Positions 1 to 5,494 of a DNA stretch of 5,494 bases are shown in pieces. The first letter of the stretch is position 1; every line of letters starts with the position of its first letter. A program made the position numbers and the translations under genes. The stretch is from Actinomycetota bacterium. GTDB taxonomy: Bacteria; Actinomycetota; Acidimicrobiia; Acidimicrobiales; Ilumatobacteraceae. The stretch spans positions 1 through 5,494 of the forward strand of contig WLSJ01000108.1 in the NCBI GenBank assembly GCA_009705865.1, in the 5' to 3' direction. The notes under the pieces are model-generated. The model was not told where the DNA came from and made no database searches. It was given only the letters and a program-made list of their open reading frames with translations.

Positions 1-14
1 TCACTTCCGCAGCC

Positions 15-1328
15 ATGGGCACCTTTGACGCGGAAAACAATTACACACCACGACAAATCACAGAACGTGATATTCCAAGTTTCGCCGAAGCTATTGAAGG
101 CACCATGGTGCAACTCAAAGACGGACAGTTGATTACAGGAATTGTTGTCAAGATCGACCGCGATGGTGTGTTGTTAGATGTTGGTTACAAGACCGAAGGT
201 GTTATCCCAACTCGTGAGTTGGCAATCAAGAATGACGTAAACCCGCATGACGTGGTCAAGCTTGGCGAAAGTATCGAAGCTCTTATTCTTACGCTTGAAG
301 ATAAAGAAGGTCGTCTCGTACTTTCAAAGAAGCGCGCTCAGTATGAAAAAGCTTGGGCCGATATTGAAAAGAAGAAAGAAGAAGACGGAGTCGTTCACGG
401 AACTGTCATCGAAGTGGTGAAGGGTGGACTTATTGTTGACATCGGACTTCGCGGTTTCCTTCCAGCATCACTCGTCGAACTTCGTCGCGTACGTGACCTT
501 GCTCCGTACATGGGCCAGCCAATCGATGCAAAAATCATTGAACTTGACCGCAATCGCAACAACGTTGTGCTTTCGCGTCGTGCATTCCTTGAAGAGAATC
601 AGAAAGAGACTCGCGACGACTTCCTCACAAATCTCAAGCCGGGCGAAATTCGTACCGGAAAGATTTCTTCGGTCGTTGCATTTGGTGCTTTCGTAGATCT
701 CGGTGGCATGGATGGTCTTATCCACGTGTCAGAGCTTTCATGGAAGCATGTTGAGCACCCATCGCAGGTCGTCAATATTGGTGATGAAGTAACTGTTCAG
801 GTCTTGGAAGTCGATTTCAGCCGCGAAAGAATCAGCTTGTCTCTGAAGGCAACCCAGCAAGATCCTTGGCAGGAATTTGCCGGAAGCCACGAAATCGGTC
901 AACTTGTATACGGCCGCATTACAAAGCTTGTTCCTTTCGGTGCGTTTGTTCAGGTCGGTGACGGCATTGAAGGTCTTGTTCACATTTCCGAATTGTCAGC
1001 TCACCACGTTGAGTCAGCTGAACAAGTTGTTACGCCAGGCGAAGAGCTATGGGTCAAGATCATTGATCTTGACCTAGCGCGTCGTCGTATTTCCATCTCT
1101 GTTAAGCAAGCCGCTGAAGGTGGAGAACTTGCTGCTGAGTATCAGGGCCAGTTCGAAGTCGATGAAAACGGCAACTGGATCGGTGGAGATGACACCGAGC
1201 GTGAAGCTGCATGGGCTGAGTACTACAAGGAATACGGCCAGCCAGGCGAAGAAGGTGCAGCAGCACCTGCTGAAGTCGCTGCTAGTGAACCTGCTCCTGA
1301 AGTAGCACCGGCAGCTGAGGCTGACTAG
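15..1328 (+). CDS. rpsA: 30S ribosomal protein S1 (start possibly upstream of window)
   Basis: Ribosomal protein S1 binds mRNA on the 30S subunit and helps initiation. The 437 residues counted from the ATG at 15 hold four S1 (OB-fold) repeats, at about 37-108, 123-190, 210-281 and 294-366. Repeats 3 and 4 carry the classic 'FGAFV' and 'GL(I/V)HxSEL' motifs. Four repeats plus a charged tail is the usual actinobacterial form; the proteobacterial protein has six. The tail (about 367-437) is first acidic and aromatic ('DENGNWI', 'AWAEYYKEYG'), then low-complexity Ala/Pro/Glu with two similar PAEVA / PAPEVA units. Codons upstream of 15 are open to the edge (Thr-Ser-Ala), and the 14 visible bases show no Shine-Dalgarno site, so translation may begin outside the window. 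Arginine codons are mostly CGT/CGC, as expected for a highly expressed gene. Identity is certain; the start is not. Confidence 0.96.
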   Translation: MGTFDAENNYTPRQITERDIPSFAEAIEGTMVQLKDGQLITGIVVKIDRDGVLLDVGYKTEGVIPTRELAIKNDVNPHDVVKLGESIEALILTLEDKEGRLVLSKKRAQYEKAWADIEKKKEEDGVVHGTVIEVVKGGLIVDIGLRGFLPASLVELRRVRDLAPYMGQPIDAKIIELDRNRNNVVLSRRAFLEENQKETRDDFLTNLKPGEIRTGKISSVVAFGAFVDLGGMDGLIHVSELSWKHVEHPSQVVNIGDEVTVQVLEVDFSRERISLSLKATQQDPWQEFAGSHEIGQLVYGRITKLVPFGAFVQVGDGIEGLVHISELSAHHVESAEQVVTPGEELWVKIIDLDLARRRISISVKQAAEGGELAAEYQGQFEVDENGNWIGGDDTEREAAWAEYYKEYGQPGEEGAAAPAEVAASEPAPEVAPAAEAD

Positions 1329-1340
1329 GAAGCTTCCTAG
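1325..1340. repeat. 16-bp perfect palindrome over the rpsA stop codon
   Basis: CTAGGAAGCTTCCTAG is a perfect palindrome containing the rpsA TAG stop (1326-1328) and ending inside the only good Shine-Dalgarno match for coaE (AGGA, 1339-1342). As RNA it could fold into a 6-bp stem with an AGCT loop. No T-run follows, so a classical intrinsic terminator is unlikely. The palindrome is seen directly; a role in coupling or damping coaE translation behind the highly translated rpsA is inference. Confidence 0.5.
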
Positions 1341-1342
1341 GA
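1339..1342 (+). promoter_or_regulatory. Shine-Dalgarno site of coaE
   Basis: AGGA lies 6 bases before the coaE ATG at 1349, a normal spacing, and supports that start. The same bases fall within TAGGAT (1338-1343), which fits TAnnnT and ends 5 bases before the ATG, so a -10 element is an alternative reading. The ribosome-binding-site reading seems better here because this junction has both a good match and good spacing. Confidence 0.5.
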
Positions 1343-1348
1343 TCCACG

Positions 1349-1984
1349 ATGATTCTGATTGGCCTTACTGGCGGAATTGGATCAGGAAAATCAACAGTGT
1401 CGGCGCTCCTTGCGAGCCGAGGCGCTGTCATTATCGATGCTGATGCAATTGCGCGCGAACTTCAGGCTCCTGGGGCTCCGTTGCTCACACTGCTGGCAGA
1501 GAAGTTTGGCGACTCAATTATTGACGCTAACGGAGCACTAGATCGCGCCGCTTTGGCAACCATTGCTTTTTCTGATCCTGAAGCATTGAAAGATCTCAAC
1601 AAGATTGTTCATCCGGCCATAGCCAAAGAAATGGACGCACGCCTAACAGCGCAGCGGTCAACGGATAACGTTGTGGTTTTGGATATCCCTCTTCTCGCGG
1701 AGAATCCTCGTGCTGGGTTAAGCGGAGTAGTTGTCGTTGACATCCCCATTGAACTGGCTGTGTCGCGGTTGGTGGAGTTTCGGTCAATGGCCGAAGATGA
1801 TGCACGTGCTCGAATTGCGAAACAGGCAACGCGTGAAGAACGGGTTGCAATTGCGGATCAAGTAATTGATAACTCGGGAGACATGGAATTACTGAGCGAC
1901 CAAGTAGAGACCGTGTGGAATTGGGCGAAGAGTTTGCCGCCAGCTGCCGAAGATGCCGGAGAGCGCGTACCTGCCTCGCAATAG
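1349..1984 (+). CDS. coaE: dephospho-CoA kinase
   Basis: CoaE phosphorylates the 3'-hydroxyl of the ribose of dephospho-CoA with ATP, the last step of coenzyme A synthesis in the cytosol. The 211-residue protein opens with the P-loop (GGIGSGKST, residues 8-16; Lys14). It then shows the DAD motif (30-32) of the CoaE family, 'IVHP' (86-89), 'DIPLLAE' (112-118) and the lid-like 'RIAKQATREER' (155-165), followed by 'VIDNSG' (172-177). About 200 residues is the standard single-domain size. Some actinobacterial CoaE proteins, for example in Mycobacterium, carry an extra C-terminal domain that is absent here; the protein ends in a short polar tail. The ATG is chosen because the P-loop follows at once and AGGA precedes it by 6 bases. 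It lies 20 bases after rpsA, so cotranscription with rpsA is likely. Confidence 0.96.
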   Translation: MILIGLTGGIGSGKSTVSALLASRGAVIIDADAIARELQAPGAPLLTLLAEKFGDSIIDANGALDRAALATIAFSDPEALKDLNKIVHPAIAKEMDARLTAQRSTDNVVVLDIPLLAENPRAGLSGVVVVDIPIELAVSRLVEFRSMAEDDARARIAKQATREERVAIADQVIDNSGDMELLSDQVETVWNWAKSLPPAAEDAGERVPASQ

Positions 1985-1995
1985 AGGCAAGGTAC
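1967..1995 (+). repeat. inverted repeat (hairpin) across the coaE stop, before uvrB
   Basis: GTACCTGCCTC (1967-1977) pairs with GAGGCAAGGTAC (1984-1995), giving 11 base pairs with a single bulged A at 1990 and a six-base loop (1978-1983). The coaE TAG (1982-1984) straddles the loop and the 3' arm. The 3' arm contains AAGG (1989-1992), the only weak ribosome-binding candidate for uvrB, and most of TACCAT (1993-1998). There is no T-run after the stem, so it is not a textbook intrinsic terminator, although U-less terminator-like hairpins have been proposed in actinobacteria. The pairing is seen directly; its role as attenuator, RNA end or occluder of the uvrB start is inference. Confidence 0.55.
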
Positions 1996-1998
1996 CAT
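1971..1998 (+). promoter_or_regulatory. possible uvrB promoter giving a leaderless mRNA
   Basis: TACCAT (1993-1998) matches four of six bases of TATAAT and ends 6 bases before the uvrB GTG, so transcription from it would start at or next to the start codon. A weak -35 candidate, CTGCCT (1971-1976, three of six against TTGACA), is 16 bases upstream. The Shine-Dalgarno alternative is poor: AAGG is 12 bases from the GTG and buried in a hairpin arm. The hexamers are short and could occur by chance. Confidence 0.3.
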
Positions 1999-2004
1999 CA
2001 CTAC

Positions 2005-4026
2005 GTGCCCGATTTTCAGGTTGTATCTGCATTCCAGCCAGCTGGAGACCAACCAAAGGCCATCGCGGGATTGACGGAGGGCGTTAACACTGGTGACCGT
2101 TTCCAGACTCTGTTGGGAATCACGGGATCGGGAAAATCAGCGACAATTGCGTGGACCATTGAAGCAACACAACGTCCGACGCTGATCCTCGCTCCGAACA
2201 AGAGCTTGGCTGCTCAACTTGCTCAAGAAATGCGTGAGTTCTTTCCGCATAATCGCGTTGAGTTCTTTGTTAGCTATTACGACTACTACCAACCAGAGGC
2301 GTACATTCCTTCAAGTGACACATTCATTGAGAAGGATTCGTCAATCAACGATGAGATTGATCGCTTGCGTCATTCAGCTACCGCTGCTTTGTTAACAAGG
2401 CGCGACACCATTGTGGTCGCCAGCGTTTCGTGTATTTACGGAATGGGAGACCCTGAGGAATATCGCGGTCAGTTATTGGAATTACATGTCGGAGTGGATT
2501 ATGACCAGCGCAGCATCTTGCGCCGTCTTGTTGATCTGCAGTATGGGCGCAACGATATGACCCTCGGAAGAGGAAATTTCCGCGTTCGCGGCGACACGGT
2601 GGAAATTCATGCTGCATATGAAGAGTCGGTGACTCGAATAGAGATGTTTGGCGACACGATTGACCGCATAACAATGATTGATCCGGTGACAGGTGAGACA
2701 TTGTCCGAACCTAAAGAGATAGTTGTATTTCCGGCCACTCACTACGTCACGGGTGACGCCCGTATGCGCCGTGCTGTATTGGGAATTGAAAAGGAACTAC
2801 AAGAGCAACTTGCGATGTTTGAATCCCAAGGAAAACTGCTAGAGGCCCAACGACTGCGAATGCGGACAAGTTACGACCTTGAGATGATGCAAGAGATGGG
2901 TTATTGCAATGGTATTGAGAACTACTCGATGCATATTGACGACCGTCAACCGGGGGAGCCTCCATTCACTCTGCTTGATTATTTCCCCAAGGACTATTTG
3001 TTGATTATTGATGAAAGCCACGTAGCGATTCCGCAGTTGCATGCTCAATATGCTGGAGACAGAAGTCGTAAGAACACGCTGGTTGAACACGGCTTTAGAT
3101 TGCCGAGCGCCAGAGATAACCGTCCGCTGCGGTTCGAAGAAACCATGGAGCGCATTAATCAGTGCATCTTTATGTCAGCTACGCCTGCTCCGTTTGAACT
3201 GAACCACAGCCAAAGAGTTGTGGACCAAATTGTGCGTCCGACGGGACTTGTTGACCCAGAAGTAATTGTGCGCCCCACTAAGGGTCAGATTGATGACCTC
3301 ATTGAAATGGTCCGAGGTCGCATAGAGATCGGCGACCGCATTCTGGTAACTACCTTGACTAAAAAGATGTCTGAAGATCTCACTGATTATCTGCTTGAGC
3401 AGGGTCTACGGGTTCGTTACTTACATTCCAACATCGACACCATGCAGCGAATTGAAATTCTTCGTTCACTGCGACTCGGTGAATTTGATGTACTGATCGG
3501 AATCAACTTGTTGCGCGAAGGTCTCGACCTACCTGAAGTTTCGCTCGTAGCCATTCTCGATGCTGATAAAGAAGGCTTCCTTCGAAGTGAGACTGCTTTG
3601 ATTCAGATGATCGGGCGCGCAGCCCGAAACGTCTCTGGGCAGGTTGTGATGTATGCAGACAAGATCACGCCCTCAATGGAGCGTGCCATCGGTGAAACCA
3701 AGCGTAGAAGAGAAACTCAGATTGCATACAACCTCGAACACGGAATTGAGCCGCAAACAATTCGCAAAGCTGTGGGCGATATTTTGTCCTTCCTTAATGG
3801 GTTCGGAGAAGATTCAGCATTGCCAGGAAAAGGCGGTCGACGCCAGCACGAACGCGACAAGGTGAAGCAAGAACTGAAGTCACTTCCTCAACAGGAATTG
3901 GGTCGCCTCATTCAGACCTTGGAAGAGGAAATGCACGAGGCAGCAACTGATCTGAAATTTGAGTATGCGGCGCGTTTGCGAGACGAGATTAGAGACCTGA
4001 GTCGCGAACTTCGTGACGCACGATAG
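2005..4026 (+). CDS. uvrB: excinuclease ABC subunit UvrB
   Basis: UvrB is the damage-verifying ATPase of nucleotide excision repair; UvrA loads it and it then recruits UvrC. Counted from the GTG at 2005 the protein has 673 residues, a normal UvrB length. In order it shows 'AFQPAGDQ' (9-16), Walker A GITGSGKS (38-45, Lys44), motif Ia 'APNKSLAAQ' (63-71), the tyrosine-rich beta-hairpin 'YYDYYQPEAY' (91-100) that clamps DNA, Walker B-like DESH (336-339), 'MSATP' (390-394), 'NLLREGLDLPE' (501-511) and motif VI 'QMIGRAARN' (534-542, Arg538 and Arg541). A C-terminal UVR helical hairpin follows (about 631-670). The frame is open back to another GTG at 1915, but that would overlap coaE and add 30 residues unlike UvrB; the GTG at 2005 gives the family-typical 'xPDFQVVSAFQPAGDQPKAI'. 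No essential motif is missing. Confidence 0.97.
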   Translation: MPDFQVVSAFQPAGDQPKAIAGLTEGVNTGDRFQTLLGITGSGKSATIAWTIEATQRPTLILAPNKSLAAQLAQEMREFFPHNRVEFFVSYYDYYQPEAYIPSSDTFIEKDSSINDEIDRLRHSATAALLTRRDTIVVASVSCIYGMGDPEEYRGQLLELHVGVDYDQRSILRRLVDLQYGRNDMTLGRGNFRVRGDTVEIHAAYEESVTRIEMFGDTIDRITMIDPVTGETLSEPKEIVVFPATHYVTGDARMRRAVLGIEKELQEQLAMFESQGKLLEAQRLRMRTSYDLEMMQEMGYCNGIENYSMHIDDRQPGEPPFTLLDYFPKDYLLIIDESHVAIPQLHAQYAGDRSRKNTLVEHGFRLPSARDNRPLRFEETMERINQCIFMSATPAPFELNHSQRVVDQIVRPTGLVDPEVIVRPTKGQIDDLIEMVRGRIEIGDRILVTTLTKKMSEDLTDYLLEQGLRVRYLHSNIDTMQRIEILRSLRLGEFDVLIGINLLREGLDLPEVSLVAILDADKEGFLRSETALIQMIGRAARNVSGQVVMYADKITPSMERAIGETKRRRETQIAYNLEHGIEPQTIRKAVGDILSFLNGFGEDSALPGKGGRRQHERDKVKQELKSLPQQELGRLIQTLEEEMHEAATDLKFEYAARLRDEIRDLSRELRDAR

Positions 4027-4040
4027 GCATTCGGTAGCCT
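4013..4040 (+). promoter_or_regulatory. possible uvrA promoter giving a leaderless mRNA
   Basis: TAGCCT (4035-4040) fits TAnnnT and ends 6 bases before the uvrA ATG. GTGACG (4013-4018, four of six against TTGACA) sits 16 bases upstream, the same geometry as the candidate before uvrB. No convincing Shine-Dalgarno site lies in the 20-base gap, which makes leaderless initiation reasonable. A small stem, AGGC (4025-4028) with GCCT (4037-4040), overlaps the uvrB stop codon. Agreement with the -10 consensus is only three of six, so confidence is low. Confidence 0.28.
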
Positions 4041-4046
4041 TGCTGT

Positions 4047-5494
4047 ATGGCTGACCAAATAGTCGTGCGCGGAGCACGCGAGCACAATCTAAAAAATGTC
4101 AGCATTGAATTGCCACGCGACAAACTCATTGTGTTTACAGGTTTGTCGGGCAGCGGCAAGAGCTCGCTCGCTTTTGACACCATTTATGCAGAGGGTCAGC
4201 GCCGGTACGTCGAGAGCTTGTCTGCATACGCCCGTCAGTTCCTTGGTCAAATGGATAAACCTGACGTTGACCTCATCGAAGGACTGTCGCCAGCAATTTC
4301 CATTGATCAGAAGTCAGCAAGTCGTAACCCGCGATCAACTGTTGGCACCATTACTGAAATCTACGACTACCTGCGTCTGTTGTATGCGCGAATCGGTATT
4401 CAACATTGCCCTAACGACGGCACTCGTCTAGAACGCCAGACTCCACAACAAATTGTTGACCGCATCATGACTCTTGCCGAGGGAACTCGCTTTCAGGTCT
4501 TGGCTCCGGTGGTACGTGGGCGAAAAGGCGAATACGACACGCTGCTGTCGGAACTTGCAGGTCAAGGGTATGTACGTGCTCGCATTGATGGTGAAGTTCG
4601 CGACATTGCCGAGTTCCTTGCTTCGGGGGAAAAGTTGGCTCGCTATGAAAACCATTCAATCGACATAATTGTTGACCGTCTCGTTCGGCGAGAAGACATT
4701 AATCGTCGCCTTACTGATTCATTAGAGACCGCTTTACGACTGGCTGACGGAGTTGCAGGAGTCGAACTTGTTGCAAAGGGAGATGAAGAAGGCGAGATAC
4801 TCACCTTCAGTCAACATGTCGGTTGTCCGAAGTGCGGATCAAGCTTTGACGAACCAGCTCCGCGAAACTTCTCGTTTAACTCTCCGTTCGGTGCATGTGA
4901 AAACTGTGAAGGACTTGGCACAAAGTTTGAGGTTGACCCCGACCTAGTAATACCTGATATGTCAATGTCGCTGCGCGAGGGCGCCTTGTCGCCGTGGCGT
5001 ACTGCTCACACACAATATTTCCATCGCATGTTGGTGTCGCTTGCAGAACAAGAAGAGATCGATCTAGATAAACCGTTCGCCAAACTGTCGGCGAAACATC
5101 AAAAGTTGGTGTTGCACGGTAAAGACGGCGCGATGCAGGTCAAGTACCGAAATCGTTTTGGCAAAGTGCGACAGTTCAGTACTTCGTACGAAGGTGTTAT
5201 TCCGTGGATCAAGCGACGTCACGTTGATGCTGAAAGTGACTACACACGCGAGCAATTTGAAACTTATATGCGCCAGGTTCCGTGCCCCGCGTGTAACGGC
5301 GCTCGTCTTCGCCCTGCAACACTTGCAGTAACTATCAACGACAAACATATTGCTGATGTTTGTGACATGTCGATTGCGGACTCGTCCGAGTTTCTATCAG
5401 GGCTAACCCTGAATAACCGCGATTCGATCATTGCGGAACGCATCACAAAGGAAATCAATGCCCGACTCGGTTTCTTGCTTGACGTCGGTCTGAA
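4047..5494 (+). CDS. uvrA: excinuclease ABC subunit UvrA (N-terminal half, cut by window edge)
   Basis: UvrA is the dimeric ABC-type ATPase that first senses helix distortion and hands the site to UvrB. The frame runs without a stop for 482 codons to the right edge; full UvrA is around 950 residues. Visible are 'GAREHNLKN' (9-17), Walker A GLSGSGKSS (32-40, Lys38), 'EGQRRYVESLSAYARQFL' (49-66), 'ISIDQK' (84-89), then the UvrB-binding region (about 118-255). A zinc module follows, Cys260-x2-Cys263-x20-Cys284-x2-Cys287, then the DNA-contacting insertion region and a second CxxC (413, 416) in 'CPACNGARL'. The edge falls at 'NARLGFLLDVGL', just before where the family has its first LSGGE signature. 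The ATG at 4047 is the first possible start after an in-frame TAG at 4035-4037. It follows uvrB by 20 bases; UvrC is not seen. Confidence 0.97.
   Translation, partial: MADQIVVRGAREHNLKNVSIELPRDKLIVFTGLSGSGKSSLAFDTIYAEGQRRYVESLSAYARQFLGQMDKPDVDLIEGLSPAISIDQKSASRNPRSTVGTITEIYDYLRLLYARIGIQHCPNDGTRLERQTPQQIVDRIMTLAEGTRFQVLAPVVRGRKGEYDTLLSELAGQGYVRARIDGEVRDIAEFLASGEKLARYENHSIDIIVDRLVRREDINRRLTDSLETALRLADGVAGVELVAKGDEEGEILTFSQHVGCPKCGSSFDEPAPRNFSFNSPFGACENCEGLGTKFEVDPDLVIPDMSMSLREGALSPWRTAHTQYFHRMLVSLAEQEEIDLDKPFAKLSAKHQKLVLHGKDGAMQVKYRNRFGKVRQFSTSYEGVIPWIKRRHVDAESDYTREQFETYMRQVPCPACNGARLRPATLAVTINDKHIADVCDMSIADSSEFLSGLTLNNRDSIIAERITKEINARLGFLLDVGL

Noticed and set aside
1330..1345. AAGCTT, CCTAGG and GGATCC packed side by side look like a cloning polylinker, hinting at a vector or assembly artefact.
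   Set aside because: rpsA ends naturally here and coaE begins 20 bases later in the expected actinobacterial order, with no vector sequence around. Overlapping natural palindromes produce the same sites.
1915..2004. Longer uvrB reading frame starting at a GTG at 1915, adding 30 residues.
   Set aside because: It overlaps the end of coaE by 70 bases, and the extra Cys/Arg-rich residues do not resemble UvrB. The GTG at 2005 gives the conserved N-terminus.
1984..2004. Classical rho-independent terminator after coaE.
   Set aside because: The stem is good but the bases after it (CATCACTAC) contain no T-run, so it is reported as a hairpin of unknown role.
2033..2046. TCCAG-CCAG-CTGGA hairpin early in uvrB.
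   Set aside because: It lies within the codons for the conserved FQPAGD motif, so protein constraint explains it.
2378..2701. 107-residue reading frame on the minus strand inside uvrB.
   Set aside because: It is wholly antisense to strongly conserved UvrB coding sequence and shows no recognisable domain; treated as a shadow frame.
4006..4017. GAACTTCGTGAC before uvrA as an SOS (LexA) box.
   Set aside because: Only the left half matches the actinobacterial/Gram-positive pattern GAAC-N4-GTTC; the right half is TGAC. By eye I found no full match before uvrB either.
4096..4431. 111-residue plus-strand frame inside the uvrA region.
   Set aside because: It is out of frame with uvrA, whose frame encodes the Walker A and other conserved UvrA motifs over the same bases.

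Overview
The window reads as a chromosomal housekeeping segment of an actinobacterium. It holds four genes, all on the + strand, in the order rpsA - coaE - uvrB - uvrA. RpsA, UvrB and UvrA contain blocks typical of actinobacterial orthologues: the 'YKTEGVIP' and 'LSKKRAQYE' blocks of RpsA, and 'SGKSATxAW' and 'ADKEGFLRS' of UvrB. The same gene order is familiar from Actinomycetota. Base composition looks roughly balanced by eye, not GC-rich. That would fit a lower-GC lineage, such as some aquatic Actinobacteria or Acidimicrobiia, but the placement is an inference and nothing here fixes genus or family.

Layout. Positions 15-1328 encode ribosomal protein S1 with four S1 domains and an acidic Ala/Pro/Glu tail. 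Its reading frame is open to the left edge, so the true start may lie outside the window. Positions 1349-1984 encode dephospho-CoA kinase. Positions 2005-4026 encode UvrB, from a GTG start. Positions 4047-5494 encode the first 482 residues of UvrA; the right edge cuts the gene shortly before the first ABC signature motif. There is no intergenic stretch longer than 20 bases, and I see no tRNA, rRNA, mobile element, CRISPR array or prophage signal.

How the genes relate. UvrA and UvrB form the damage-recognition complex of nucleotide excision repair; their partner UvrC is not in the window. RpsA serves translation initiation and CoaE finishes coenzyme A synthesis, so the cluster is a conserved neighbourhood rather than one pathway.

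I do not see an undescribed system here. What merits a second look is at the junctions. All three are exactly 20 bases long and follow a TAG stop. Each carries an inverted repeat touching that stop codon, strongest between coaE and uvrB. Each also has a TAnnnT hexamer ending 5-6 bases before the next start codon, the geometry of a -10 element driving a leaderless mRNA. Together these suggest that uvrB and uvrA may be transcribed from their own promoters as leaderless messages inside what looks like a simple operon. This is inference from sequence only.
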